A DNA stretch of 39,361 nucleotides from Flavobacterium sp. (GTDB taxonomy: Bacteria > Bacteroidota > Bacteroidia > Flavobacteriales > Flavobacteriaceae), in NCBI GenBank assembly GCA_025351785.1, contig JANXVF010000040.1, positions 1 to 39,361 on the forward strand. Direction: 5' to 3'. The notes below the pieces were generated by a model. The model searched no databases. It had not been told where the DNA came from and saw only the letters and a list, made by a program, of their open reading frames with translations. This document shows positions 8,401-16,590 of this stretch, piece after piece (the stretch's first letter is position 1; each line of letters begins with the position of its first letter). Position numbers and translations under genes: made by a program.

Positions 8401-9835
8401 AACAACAGATAATATAACAGCAGTTACTGCTTGCGGAACTTACAGATGGAGCAATAACGGTCAAACCTACACAACGTCTGGTATTTATACAGGCTCAACT
8501 ACCAATTGCGTAACTCAGAAATTGAATTTAACCATCAGTAACCCAGTAACACCAACATTTACCGCAATTAGCCCAATTTGTGCTGGTGGAAACATAGTTT
8601 TACCATTGACATCTAATAATGGTATTGTTGGAACATGGTCGCCAGCTGTCAACAATTTGGCAACAACAACCTACACATTTACACCAACAGCTGGTCAATG
8701 TGCTTCAACTACAACTTTACAAGTTGTTGTAAATACTACAGCAGCCCCAACAGGAAATGCTTCTCAAGTGTTTAACACATCTAATCCTGTTTTAATTAGT
8801 AATTTAGCTGTTTCAGGAACTTCGGTTGTTTGGTATCAAACCATTGCAAATGCTCAGGCTGCAGTAAATCCGTTAGCTTCAAATTTTGTGCTAACTTCTG
8901 GTAGTACTTACTATGCTACACAGACTCTTAATGGTTGTACTAGCAATTCTACTCTTGCTGTTACCTTTATAAATAATGAAAATGGAGTTACAAATATTTC
9001 TCCAGCCCAATGTGGAGCAACTTTAGACAGCTATAACAGTATTGTGTATGCAAACTTAGTTGCTGGTGCACAAGGATATCGTTTTAAAGTAACAAATCTT
9101 GCTAGTAACAGTGTTGTTATTAAAGATTATGTTTTGAGAAATTTATATTTAAATACGCTTTCAAATTTTGCTTACAGCACCTCTTATTCAATTCAAGTTG
9201 CTGTAAAAAGAAATAATATATGGGAAGCTTATGGCGCATCTTGTACAGTTACAACACCCACAGCATTTACAAGTGTTGCATCTTCACAATGCGGTATTAC
9301 CTTAAGCACTTCTAACACAAATATATATGCAAACATTGTTAGTGCTGCAAAAGGATATAGATTTAAAGTAACCAATCAAACTACAAATTCAGTTCAAATT
9401 ATTGATAAATTGTTAAGAGTGTTTAACTTTAATACGGTAACAGATTATTCTAACGGAACGGCATATACAGTTGAGGTAGCAGTAAAAAACACAAATGATA
9501 CGTATTTACCATACGGAGACAGTTGTACAATTTTTACTCTTGGTTCTGCTCCGGGATTTGTAAAAGTTGGTTATACTTTGGATAATCAAACATTTAAAGC
9601 TAGTGCTTATCCAAATCCATATAATACATCATTTAATTTAGATTTAAGATCAAGTAGTAACTCAACTATATCTGTAGTTATTTATGATATGATTGGAAAA
9701 CAATTGTTGAGCAAAGAATTTTCTGTCTCAGAAATTAAGGATTACCAATTTGGAGATACTATGCCCTCGGGAATATACAATATAATTATTTCTCAAGATG
9801 ATACTATTCAATCTTTAAGAATGATTAAAAGATAA
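5441..9835 (+). CDS. T9SS-secreted reprolysin-like (metzincin) zinc metalloprotease with adhesin repeats
   Basis: The 1464-residue protein begins with a signal peptide (MKKLYLMSFFVFLISTGIFA) and a ~180-residue propeptide-like region. The catalytic domain carries the full metzincin site H346-E-M-G-H350-Q-F-G-M-T-H356 and the Met-turn M383 in TIMSYGF, so it is predicted to be an active zinc endopeptidase. After it come Ig/cadherin-like domains, a SprB-type repeat (around YSVTVTDAAG), two 47-residue Cys/Trp repeats shared with the adhesin upstream, an Ig-like domain, and two ~90-residue modules with GYRFKVTN. The T9SS type A sorting domain starts at YPNPYNTSF and ends in RMIKR. It should be exported and either released or surface-anchored. 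Reprolysin-like annotation follows from the zinc motif; the substrate cannot be inferred. The gene ends 23 nt before the duplicated cassette. Confidence 0.9.
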   Translation: MKKLYLMSFFVFLISTGIFAQKKFFDNASSQELEKAKPVTKNIKKFSVFKLDEIAMRAYLQNAPMEFKNNGITLPLEIPMPDGSVEIFNMVESPTLSPEIAAQNPDIKTYTGNGTRDKKSVIRLSLTSLGFNAVILNVVNDAVYFESYTTEKSNIYFNYFTKDVIVPDGPKKSSCQLDPEDLGKEIPHTHNSHRSVASSVGSELTTFRLAMAADAEFVAHNGGTVSSGFAAVVAYVNRIKAFYRNELSVDFILVSGTNLIYTNAATDPYDNDNQVTMLNQNRDNCNSVIGVANYDIGHVWGYVGTSGGGVASLESVCSDTRKGKGVSGEGDLNSYSQVFMDQLVYHEMGHQFGMTHSYNSSIPVCTTRSADTSVEPGAGATIMSYGFTCGTDDYFTSSQMGPILQFHQANYEQAFVFMGTISCGVVTSTGNTAPVVVVPGSYTIPKSTPFALTGSATDANGDSLSYCWEGTNIGTITPTSSTLADTAQPPFFRTYAVSSSPTRIYPTLARILDGSNYGVGDKLPSVGVVTTHSFTVRDNNANGGGVSNAVVNVTVDGAIGPFLETTNLSGIYSAGSTKAITWSVNGTDVATPNVAIMLSTDGGQTFPTTLLATTANDGTEVITWPNVNTSTARIKVMSLGNIFFDISNVNFSIFPALLANVTGTNTTTTGGSDGTATSAPSGGAISFNYNAQNTFPGAPYNSTGSPVNTPITVATITVPALPAGTVINSATLNLTNVNAINGSFGNEVRVYLSGAYTLAATQLVVENGGGIISPNPAINLSGFPVAGGTIDLQFSETMDDPGIDATIDGAYITINYTKNGYNYVWSNVATTTSISALSAGTYSVTVTDAAGLTATGSYTVTDPAVSSNTITASTGSNGTVSPIGITAVAAGGSQTYTITANTCYAISSVLVDGVSVGAVGTYTFSNVTAAHTISASFVSTATDNVTTTSACGTYTWANNGQTYTASGTYTGSTSNCITEKLTLTITPTTDNITAVTACGTYRWSNNGQTYTTSGIYTGSTTNCVTQKLNLTISNPVTPTFTAISPICAGGNIVLPLTSNNGIVGTWSPAVNNLATTTYTFTPTAGQCASTTTLQVVVNTTAAPTGNASQVFNTSNPVLISNLAVSGTSVVWYQTIANAQAAVNPLASNFVLTSGSTYYATQTLNGCTSNSTLAVTFINNENGVTNISPAQCGATLDSYNSIVYANLVAGAQGYRFKVTNLASNSVVIKDYVLRNLYLNTLSNFAYSTSYSIQVAVKRNNIWEAYGASCTVTTPTAFTSVASSQCGITLSTSNTNIYANIVSAAKGYRFKVTNQTTNSVQIIDKLLRVFNFNTVTDYSNGTAYTVEVAVKNTNDTYLPYGDSCTIFTLGSAPGFVKVGYTLDNQTFKASAYPNPYNTSFNLDLRSSSNSTISVVIYDMIGKQLLSKEFSVSEIKDYQFGDTMPSGIYNIIISQDDTIQSLRMIKR
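8264..8545 (+). repeat. Two tandem 141-bp repeats shared with the upstream adhesin
   Basis: The units start at 8264 and 8405, again exactly 141 bp apart. They encode ACGTYTWANNGQTYTASG and ACGTYRWSNNGQTYTTSG with the same NC.TEKL/NCVTQKL ending as the repeats at 1898-2461. Module length and wording match between two otherwise different secreted proteins. Confidence 0.88.
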
Positions 9836-9858
9836 GTAGTAAAATAATTTGTTAAAGT

Positions 9859-9887
9859 AAAAGGTTGTCAGAAATGGCAACCTTTTT
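9859..9887 (+). terminator. Intrinsic terminator of the metalloprotease gene
   Basis: It has the same 11-bp stem, AGAAAT loop and T5 run as the terminator at 2982-3010. Confidence 0.85.
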
Positions 9888-10011
9888 ACATTTATGAATA
9901 CAAAGCATAAAGTAAATTTTTAAAATGTGCCTATTTTTATCCTAATTTGTTGCGTTAAGTCGTTAAGAAAAGCATTCAATTAGATTGATGTAAAATTTTT
10001 AATGATTACAA

Positions 10012-10163
10012 TTTAAAAAAGTCAAATGCGTTTTTACCTTAAAATTACCATTAGATTTAACAAAATAGCAAATTCAAGAAATTGTATTGGCAGACGAAAG
10101 AACGATTGTGCAATTAGCAGGAACAACACCTAAAAATATAATCATTGTTCCTGGAAAAATTAT
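10012..10163 (+). pseudogene. leuS: Orphan 3' end of leucyl-tRNA synthetase, copy 2
   Basis: The frame reads TLKLPLDLTK, then a TAG stop at 10066-10068 where copy 1 has GAG, then QIQEIVLADERTIVQLAG, TTPKNIIIVP and GKI. Here the VPGKI consensus of LeuRS is intact, while copy 1 has VPRKI. The same extra T in GCGTTTTTACC is present, so this probable frameshift predates the duplication. After GKII the sequence diverges into unrelated DNA. It is not expressed as a protein. Confidence 0.75.
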
Positions 10164-10349
10164 ATACCATTTGGGTTAATGTTTTCAATTTAGTGATTTT
10201 AGAACATAATTTTTTATAAGTCTTGTATTTCAAATCATACAAATCAGAACTTATTAATGGTGTTTTATTTATGTTATGTTAAGTTATTATTAAAAGAAAT
10301 CGTTATAGTAACAACATTTCTTATAAATATATGTTAAAGTTGAATTTTC

Positions 10350-10383
10350 TTTGCGAATAATACAAATAACAATATTACATTTG
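10350..10383 (+). promoter_or_regulatory. Bacteroidetes-type promoter (TTTG-N22-TACATTTG)
   Basis: The -33 element TTTG is at 10350-10353 and the -7 element TACATTTG at 10376-10383, matching TAnnTTTG with 22 bp between them. Initiation would be expected near 10390. It faces the hairpin region at 10413-10503 and the DUF3108 gene. Confidence 0.6.
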
Positions 10384-10389
10384 TATCAA

Positions 10390-10505
10390 TAAAAATAGAG
10401 GAGTGGTTTCCCGAGTTTTTTTATGTAGATTTTTATAATTTATAGTTTTTTTGGTTGGTTAATAGCATAAAAACTCAATCATTAATTTGATTGGGTTTTT
10501 TTGTT
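10390..10505 (+). ncRNA. Candidate small RNA or attenuated leader upstream of the DUF3108 gene
   Basis: A ~115-nt transcript is implied by the promoter at 10350-10383 and the terminator ending near 10503. Inside it, GAGTTTTTTTATG (10413-10425) can pair with CATAAAAACTC (10466-10476) with a two-base bulge. The last three bases of that partner are also the first three of the terminator stem, so the two folds compete. It could be a stand-alone RNA, for example a 6S-like one, or a leader controlling the gene at 10566. I see no known Rfam signature and rank this as tentative. Confidence 0.35.
10468..10503 (+). terminator. Intrinsic terminator 63 nt before the DUF3108 start codon
   Basis: The stem CTCAATCA/TGATTGGG (one T-G pair) is flanked by A5 and T7, with loop TTAATT. 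It lies 63 nt before the next start codon, which is an unusual place unless it ends a small RNA or works as an attenuator. Confidence 0.65.
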
Positions 10506-10565
10506 TTATATATTTGGAACAGATATTGTAATACAGTTGTAAAATCAAGTTAACACAACAATAAA

Positions 10566-11339
10566 ATGAAAAAAATAATAGTCCTAGCAATATTTTTTAT
10601 AACTGTAAGTTTTGACACTCAAAGAGATCCTGCTTATGATGTGGGCGAATGGTTTAAATTTAGAATCCATTACGGAATTGTAACAGCGGGTTATGCTACA
10701 CTCGAGGTTAAAGAAGCAACTATAAAAAACAAAAAAGTATTTCATGCAGTTGGAACTGGTTACACAACAGGTATGTCGCGTATGTTTTTTAAAGTAAATG
10801 ACAATTATGAAAGCTATTTTGATAAAATAACAGGAAAGCCATATCAATATGTAAGACAAATAGATGAAGGCGGTTACACAAAAAATCAAGAAGGATTTTT
10901 TAATCAAGACAAAAATACCATATTAGTTAAAGATTATAAAAATAATAATGAGAAAACATTTAATACTTCTGAGAATATTCAAGATATAATTTCAACCTTT
11001 TATTATTTAAGAAATCATCCAAATATAAACAAGCTAAAAGTTGGAGAATCTATAGTTGTAGATATGTTTTTTGATGAAGAATCTACAAAGTTCAAATTAA
11101 AATATATTGGTGATGAAGATTTAGATACTAAATTTGGAACTATTCCAACTATGATTTTTAAGCCATTAGTTCAATCGGGAAGAGTTTTTAAAGAGCAAGA
11201 AAGTTTAACAGTTTGGATTTCAGATGATGATAATAAATTGCCTGTTAGAATAAAAGCAAATCTTGCAGTTGGGTCTATAAAGGCTGATTTAGAGTCGTTT
11301 AAGGGACTTAAAAATTCATTTACTATAAAAGCAGATTAA
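10566..11339 (+). CDS. DUF3108 domain protein, exported
   Basis: The 257-residue protein has a short hydrophobic N-terminus (MKKIIVLAIFFITVSF) and then the start typical of the DUF3108 family, with GEWFKFRIHYGIVTAGYATL. It continues through the conserved middle (YFDKITGKPYQYVRQIDEGG) to the end of the domain (VWISDDDNKLPVRIKANLAVG). DUF3108 proteins are periplasmic or envelope proteins of unknown biochemical role. The stop codon is followed after only 2 nt by the start codon of tryptophan 2,3-dioxygenase, so the two are probably co-transcribed and translationally coupled. The family gives no reason to assign it to tryptophan breakdown. Confidence 0.85.
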   Translation: MKKIIVLAIFFITVSFDTQRDPAYDVGEWFKFRIHYGIVTAGYATLEVKEATIKNKKVFHAVGTGYTTGMSRMFFKVNDNYESYFDKITGKPYQYVRQIDEGGYTKNQEGFFNQDKNTILVKDYKNNNEKTFNTSENIQDIISTFYYLRNHPNINKLKVGESIVVDMFFDEESTKFKLKYIGDEDLDTKFGTIPTMIFKPLVQSGRVFKEQESLTVWISDDDNKLPVRIKANLAVGSIKADLESFKGLKNSFTIKAD

Positions 11340-11341
11340 AA

Positions 11342-12271
11342 ATGAGCCTCAAAATATCAACTCAAATCCTTGAAAAATTAGAACATAAATTCGATTTAAT
11401 ACATCAAAAAACAGAAACACATTTAGAAGGTTTATTATATTCAAAACCAATAACATACTGGGATTATATACAAACAGACGCTTTACTAAATCTACAAACA
11501 CAAAGAACCATTTTACCTGACGAAATGGTTTTTATTATGTATCATCAAGTAACAGAATTATTGTTTAAAATGATACTTTGGGAAATAAATCAAATATGCG
11601 AATCAGAAAAACCAAACACTAAATTTTTTACCGAACGAATTATGCGAATAAGTCGCTATTTTGATATGTTAACGACCTCATTTGATATTATGGGCGATGG
11701 CATGGAAGTAGAACAGTATATGAAATTTAGAAACACACTAACTCCAGCAAGTGGCTTTCAAAGCGCTCAGTACAGAACAATAGAATTTGCATCAACAGAT
11801 TTGATTAATCTTATTGATTACAGATTTAGAGCAACCATAGACAGAAACACCCCTTACACACACGCTTTTGAACATTTATATTGGCAAGCTGCAGGAAAAG
11901 ACTATAAAACAGGAGAAAAAAGTTACCTTATTCAAGAGTTTGAGCGAAAATATAAATCTGAATTTCTGCGCGATATGGAAAAATATAATACAGCAAATAT
12001 CTGGCAGAAATACACCCAACTTCCCGAAGTTGACAAACAAAATCCAGAATTAATTGTCGCAATGCGTCATTATGATAAAACCGTAAATATTACTTGGGTT
12101 ATGGGACATTTAAATGCTGCTAAAAAATATATCGAAAGCGGAAGTGGCTTGGCAGAGGCAACAGGTGGAAGCGACTGGAAAAAATATATGCATCCCATGT
12201 ACCAAAGACGAATTTTTTTCCCACAACTGTGGTCAGATGATGAACTTAAAAATTGGGGAAAAGATTGTTAA
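11342..12271 (+). CDS. kynA: Tryptophan 2,3-dioxygenase
   Basis: This heme enzyme opens the indole ring of L-tryptophan with O2 to give N-formylkynurenine, the first step of the kynurenine pathway, in the cytoplasm. The 309-residue length fits the family. Residues expected at the active site are visible: H68 in MYHQVTELLFK, Y126 and R130 in QYMKFR, the SGFQSAQYR motif at 137-145, and H256 in TWVMGH as the probable proximal heme ligand. The ATGGSDW segment near 274 corresponds to the substrate-binding GTGGS loop. No other kynurenine-pathway gene is in the window. It is coupled to the DUF3108 gene upstream by a 2-nt spacer. Positions are by comparison with the Xanthomonas enzyme from memory. 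Confidence 0.93.
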   Translation: MSLKISTQILEKLEHKFDLIHQKTETHLEGLLYSKPITYWDYIQTDALLNLQTQRTILPDEMVFIMYHQVTELLFKMILWEINQICESEKPNTKFFTERIMRISRYFDMLTTSFDIMGDGMEVEQYMKFRNTLTPASGFQSAQYRTIEFASTDLINLIDYRFRATIDRNTPYTHAFEHLYWQAAGKDYKTGEKSYLIQEFERKYKSEFLRDMEKYNTANIWQKYTQLPEVDKQNPELIVAMRHYDKTVNITWVMGHLNAAKKYIESGSGLAEATGGSDWKKYMHPMYQRRIFFPQLWSDDELKNWGKDC

Positions 12272-12349
12272 AATTTCTAATTAAATTTCAATTAAAACTT
12301 TATCTGCCCTAAATTGCAACGTTAAATCGTAATTATACGAAAACATCGT

Positions 12350-13579
12350 TTGCTTTTGAGAAAAATAATCCTTCCTTTATTGTTACTTTTAATTTTATTT
12401 TCGTGTAATCAGCAGGAGGAAGTTTTTGTTATAGAAAATATTGAACCTCAAAAACCTATAATTGATTTTGGTTTTAAATATGATAATTTCAACGTTCAAT
12501 ATGATACCATTCAAAGTCAGGATACTTTTGAGAAAATTTTAAAAAAACAAAATTTAAATGGTAAAAAAGTAGCAACAATTATTAAAATTATTAAAGATTC
12601 ATTTTCTACAAATGTTCGATTTAAAAAACCATATATAACCCTTCGTTCAAAAGACAAATATAATAAGCTTCAATATTTAATTTATCAACCCAATCGGTTG
12701 GAATATTACTTAGTTGACCTGACAGATTCAATAGTTGGATTTAAAAGATCGAGACCATTAACATTTAAAGTTAAAACATTTGCTGGACGCCTTAATGGTT
12801 CATTAGCCTCAACATTCAAAAAAGAACATATTGACGCATCATTAACAAAAAAATTAATGAAAGTTTATGCTTGGTCTATAGATTTTTTTAAACTTAAAAA
12901 GGGAGATAAATTTGCCTTAAGCTTTACCGAAAGATATATAAACGATACACTCTATGACGGAATTGATAGTTTAAGAGCTGCATATTTTGAATATAAAGGA
13001 GATAAAATTTATGCTTTTCCCTTTAAACAAGAAAAAAATGGTAAAATAGATTATTATGATGATCAAGGAAAAGCACTTAAGAATTTTTTCCTAAAAGCAC
13101 CATTGAAATTTATAAATATTACGTCACATTTTTCTAAAAATAGGTTTCATCCCGTACAGCTAGAGTGGAAGGCACATAAAGGAACCGATTATGCAGCGCC
13201 GACTGGTACTCCGATAATGACAACGGCATCAGGAGTTGTAGAGCAAGCAGGATATTCGACAGGAAACGGAAATTTTGTAAAAATAAAACACGACAAAACC
13301 TATGAAACTCAATATTTGCACATGTCAAAAATTCTCGTAAAACGTGGGCAACGTGTAAAACAAGGAGAAACCATAGGAAAAGTTGGGAGTACAGGTCTAG
13401 CAAGTGGTCCGCATGTATGTTATAGATTTTGGAAAAATGGCGAACAAGTAGATGCTTTAAAGTTAAAATTACCAAATTCTCAACTTATGGAGAATAAAAA
13501 TCTTAAAAGATTTAAGTCTGAAACTCAATTCTTAAAACGCGAATTAGACAGTGTATTGGCTTCAAAATTCAAAGTATAA
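12350..13579 (+). CDS. M23 (LytM-type) peptidase lipoprotein
   Basis: This is a probable cell-wall endopeptidase that cleaves peptide cross-links in peptidoglycan. The start is a TTG at 12350 (a second TTG lies two codons later); no in-frame ATG precedes the signal sequence. A lipobox LFSC ends at C19, so the mature protein should be lipid-anchored. The middle resembles the domain that precedes the catalytic unit in MepM-like enzymes. The catalytic domain shows H276-x3-D280 (HKGTD), H324 (YLHMS) and H355 in GPHVCYRFW. The zinc ligand usually found two residues after H355 (H-x-H) is C357 here. I recall the same HVCYRF wording in other Bacteroidetes members, so it may be a subfamily feature rather than a loss of activity. 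The role is either hydrolase or activator of another wall enzyme. Confidence 0.87.
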   Translation: MLLRKIILPLLLLLILFSCNQQEEVFVIENIEPQKPIIDFGFKYDNFNVQYDTIQSQDTFEKILKKQNLNGKKVATIIKIIKDSFSTNVRFKKPYITLRSKDKYNKLQYLIYQPNRLEYYLVDLTDSIVGFKRSRPLTFKVKTFAGRLNGSLASTFKKEHIDASLTKKLMKVYAWSIDFFKLKKGDKFALSFTERYINDTLYDGIDSLRAAYFEYKGDKIYAFPFKQEKNGKIDYYDDQGKALKNFFLKAPLKFINITSHFSKNRFHPVQLEWKAHKGTDYAAPTGTPIMTTASGVVEQAGYSTGNGNFVKIKHDKTYETQYLHMSKILVKRGQRVKQGETIGKVGSTGLASGPHVCYRFWKNGEQVDALKLKLPNSQLMENKNLKRFKSETQFLKRELDSVLASKFKV

Positions 13580-13657
13580 AAATTGTCACTTGTTATATTG
13601 CTTTAGCAAACTCACTTTAAAACATTAATTGTAAATTTACATTTTAAATAAAATAAA

Positions 13658-15298
13658 ATGGCTTTAAAAACTATAAACCCAACTCAAACAGTAGCTTGGC
13701 ACGATCTTCAAATTCATTTTGAAAAAATGAAAAACAATTCTATAAAGGAAATGTTTCAAAATGATAGTAATAGAGCTGGAAATTTTCATATTCAATGGAA
13801 CGATTTTGTTGTAGATTTTTCTAAAAATAACATCACTAGCGAAACTTTAAATTTGTTAGAAAAACTAGCGACAGAAGTTGATTTAAAGGCAGCAATTCAA
13901 TCTTATTTTAATGGAGAAAATATAAACAAAACCGAAAATAGAGCAGTGCTTCATACTTCATTGCGAGCAAAGGCAGACGCTACGGTTTTGGTTGACGGAA
14001 AAAATATAATTCCAGAAATATATGATGTTAAAAAAAGTATTGAAATTTTCTCAAATCAAATAATATCTGGAGACAGAAAAGGATTTACAGGAAAACCTTT
14101 TACCGATGTTGTAAATATCGGAATTGGTGGTTCAGATTTAGGACCGGTAATGGTTGTCGAGGCATTACAATTTTATAAAAATCATCTTAATTTGCATTTT
14201 GTATCCAATGTAGATGGAGATCACGTAAATGAAATAATAAAAAAATTAAATCCAGAGACTACTCTTTTTGTGATAGTATCAAAAACATTTACTACTCAAG
14301 AAACACTTACAAATTCTGAAACTATAAGAAGTTGGTTTTTACAATCTGCGAAGCAAGAGGATGTTGCAAAACATTTTGTAGCGGTTTCTACTAATATAAA
14401 AAAAGTAACCGATTTTGGAATTCATGAAAATAATATTTTCCCAATGTGGGATTGGGTTGGAGGAAGATTTTCACTTTGGTCTGCAGTAGGATTATCAATA
14501 AGTTTAGCCGTTGGTTTTGAAAATTTTAATGATTTATTAAAAGGAGCTAATGCGATGGATGAACATTTTAAAAATGAAAATTTTGATAAAAATATACCTG
14601 TAATCTTAGCATTAATTAGTATATGGTATAATAATTTTTTTGAAGCCGAAAGCGAAGCCATCATTCCATATACCCAATATTTACAAAAATTAGCACCTTA
14701 TTTGCAACAAGGTATTATGGAGAGTAGTGGTAAAAGTATTGGTCGTGATGGAAAACCAGTGAACTATCAAACGGGAACAATTATTTGGGGCGAGCCAGGA
14801 ACTAATTCGCAACACGCTTTTTTTCAGTTGATTCATCAAGGCACAAAACTTATCCCTACTGATTTTATTGGATTTGTAGAACCTTTATATGGTAATGCTG
14901 ATCATCACAACAAATTAATGTCCAATTTTTTTGCTCAAACCGAAGCTTTGTTAAACGGGAAAACTGCACAACAAGTTCAAAAGGAATTTGAATCGCAAAA
15001 TATTACAAAAGATACCGCTAGTTTTTTGCTTCCATTTAAAGTTTTTAATGGTAACAAACCCACAAATACTATTTTGATTCAGAAACTTACTCCAGAAACT
15101 CTAGGTTCGTTAGTAGCAATGTATGAAAATAAAATTTTTGTTCAAGGCATTATCTGGAATATTTTTAGTTACGATCAATGGGGAGTTGAACTTGGCAAGC
15201 AATTAGCTAATTCTATTTTATCGGAAATTGAAACTAAAACGATAAATCTGCATGATTCATCTACTACTTTTTTATTAAATCATTTTTTAAAAAAATAA
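13658..15298 (+). CDS. pgi: Glucose-6-phosphate isomerase
   Basis: This cytoplasmic enzyme interconverts glucose 6-phosphate and fructose 6-phosphate in glycolysis and gluconeogenesis. The 546 residues fit the long bacterial form. The phosphate-binding GIGGSDLGP is at 155-163 and [10 protein letters not shown] at 208-217. The family signature [14 protein letters not shown] is at 265-278. The catalytic base E355 ([10 protein letters not shown]), H386 (NSQHAFFQL) and K514 (GVELGKQLA) fall at the same numbers as in the E. coli enzyme. It stands alone between the M23 gene (78 nt upstream) and the acetyltransferase gene (13 nt downstream), with which it may share a transcript. Confidence 0.97.
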   Translation: MALKTINPTQTVAWHDLQIHFEKMKNNSIKEMFQNDSNRAGNFHIQWNDFVVDFSKNNITSETLNLLEKLATEVDLKAAIQSYFNGENINKTENRAVLHTSLRAKADATVLVDGKNIIPEIYDVKKSIEIFSNQIISGDRKGFTGKPFTDVVNIGIGGSDLGPVMVVEALQFYKNHLNLHFVSNVDGDHVNEIIKKLNPETTLFVIVSKTFTTQETLTNSETIRSWFLQSAKQEDVAKHFVAVSTNIKKVTDFGIHENNIFPMWDWVGGRFSLWSAVGLSISLAVGFENFNDLLKGANAMDEHFKNENFDKNIPVILALISIWYNNFFEAESEAIIPYTQYLQKLAPYLQQGIMESSGKSIGRDGKPVNYQTGTIIWGEPGTNSQHAFFQLIHQGTKLIPTDFIGFVEPLYGNADHHNKLMSNFFAQTEALLNGKTAQQVQKEFESQNITKDTASFLLPFKVFNGNKPTNTILIQKLTPETLGSLVAMYENKIFVQGIIWNIFSYDQWGVELGKQLANSILSEIETKTINLHDSSTTFLLNHFLKK

Positions 15299-15311
15299 AT
15301 AATATACAACG

Positions 15312-15764
15312 ATGAGTTCACAAATTACTTGGAAACTAAAACAATTTACCGAACTCACACTTTTTGAGTTATACAATTTGTTGCAATTGCGTTCCTTGGT
15401 TTTTGTGGTTGAGCAAAACTGTGTATATCAGGATTTAGATGGTAAGGACAAAAAAGCGTTGCATCTTGTAGGAGATTATGATGGCGAAATAGTTGCTTAT
15501 TGTAGATTGTTTGATGCGGGTGACTATTTTGAAAACGCATCGATAGGTCGCGTAGTTGTTACTATAGATCACCGAGATAAAAAGTTAGGTCACGAGATGA
15601 TGCAAGTAGCAATTGCAAGTATTAAAACGCATTTTAAAACAACAAAAATTACAATTTCGGCACAGTTATACCTTCAAAAATTTTATGAAAGTCATGGGTT
15701 TGTTAAAACCAGTGCGGTTTATTTAGAAGATGATATTGAGCATATTGAAATGAAAAAACTCTAA
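15312..15764 (+). CDS. elaA: GNAT-family N-acetyltransferase, ElaA type
   Basis: The 150 residues match the small ElaA group of acetyl-CoA-dependent N-acetyltransferases. The N-terminus has LYNLLQLRSLVFVVEQNCVY, the family's hallmark segment around RS.VFVVEQ. It is followed by DGEIVAYCRLFDAG, the GNAT core IGRVVV at ~78-83 and RDKKLGHEMM, which forms the acetyl-CoA pyrophosphate-binding loop. The acceptor substrate is not known for the family. The start codon lies 13 nt after the pgi stop. The gene ends 8 nt from the convergent OmpA-like gene with no terminator visible, so the two transcripts probably overlap. Confidence 0.88.
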   Translation: MSSQITWKLKQFTELTLFELYNLLQLRSLVFVVEQNCVYQDLDGKDKKALHLVGDYDGEIVAYCRLFDAGDYFENASIGRVVVTIDHRDKKLGHEMMQVAIASIKTHFKTTKITISAQLYLQKFYESHGFVKTSAVYLEDDIEHIEMKKL

Positions 15765-15772
15765 TAATCTGA

Positions 15773-16588
15773 CTATATTTTAGTTATTACAAGCTCAACT
15801 CGTCGGTCATATTCTGGCTCTTTTCCTAGCGGTACCGTATTTCCATATCCTTTAAAAGTCATTCTGTTTTTTGGAACTCTCCTAAAAATCAAATATTTAT
15901 AAACAGATTGAGCTCTATTAATAGATAATTGCCTTTTTTTGGTGTCTTTATCGATGGCTTCTCTTTGGTTTGGGGGTGTACAACACACATGACCTTGAAT
16001 TTCAAATTCTAAATTTTTAAATCGCAAACATAACAACGCTACTTTATCGAGTTCCGTTTTTGCCTTATTCATGAGATGGCTACTTCCTTTGTCAAATAAA
16101 ATATTTTCTAAGTAGATGTGATCTCCCACAATATGATTTTTTTGAATCATATTGTAAAATCCTGGAAGTTGAAGTTTTGGTAATTCTTTTAAGTTTAAAA
16201 CTACATCTACACGCCGATTCTTAGATCGTTTTTCGGGCAAATTTGTAACAATATCATCATCTATAAGTATTCGTCCTTTGCCTTCTATAGTAACAATAAT
16301 TTTACTTTTTATGCCACTTTCTACCAGTTTGTTTTGAATTGTACTTGCTCTATTTGTAGATAATTTAAAATTATAGGCATCTTTACCTACATCATCAGTG
16401 TAACCAAAAATTTGAACAGATTCTATTCGTGTTGAATCGGTATTTTTAATAAAATCAATAATTTCTTTACTTTGTTTATCGTCTAATGAAAATTTATCAA
16501 ATTCAAAATAAGCCGAGTGAACTGCCTCTTCCTGAGCATGAACAAATCCGAAAGCCATTACTATTATAATTTTGAAATAGCGCAACAT
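15773..16588 (-). CDS. Exported protein with two OmpA-like domains
   Basis: The 271-residue protein has a signal peptide (MLRYFKIIIVMAFGFVHA) and two consecutive OmpA C-terminal-like folds. The first spans ~25-130 with YFEFDKFSLD, GYTDDVG and RSKNRRVDVVL. The second spans ~158-271 with ILFDKGSSHL, GHVCCTP and YDRRVELVI. Such domains bind the diaminopimelate of peptidoglycan non-covalently and hold envelope structures to the wall. The second domain has a CC pair where most family members have TD or TG, so binding may differ. Its start lies 2 nt after the S41 protease stop, implying co-transcription. No lipobox and no beta-barrel are visible, so it is periplasmic or held by partners. Confidence 0.85.
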   Translation of the reverse strand: MLRYFKIIIVMAFGFVHAQEEAVHSAYFEFDKFSLDDKQSKEIIDFIKNTDSTRIESVQIFGYTDDVGKDAYNFKLSTNRASTIQNKLVESGIKSKIIVTIEGKGRILIDDDIVTNLPEKRSKNRRVDVVLNLKELPKLQLPGFYNMIQKNHIVGDHIYLENILFDKGSSHLMNKAKTELDKVALLCLRFKNLEFEIQGHVCCTPPNQREAIDKDTKKRQLSINRAQSVYKYLIFRRVPKNRMTFKGYGNTVPLGKEPEYDRRVELVITKI

Positions 16589-16590
16589 AA

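Larger units (their letters stand above)
9858..10163 (+). repeat. 306-bp cassette, copy 2 (terminator + spacer + leuS tail)
   Basis: This is the second copy of the 2981-3287 sequence, lying 23 nt after the protease stop codon. The terminator and spacer are almost identical to copy 1, whereas the leuS-like segment carries most of the differences. Confidence 0.9.

Noticed and set aside
10390..10505. Definite 6S RNA
   Set aside because: The interior shows no convincing closing stem with a large central bubble; only the promoter, one long helix and the terminator are supported.
15765..15772. A terminator between elaA and the convergent OmpA-like gene
   Set aside because: Only 8 bp separate the genes and no stable stem is visible there.
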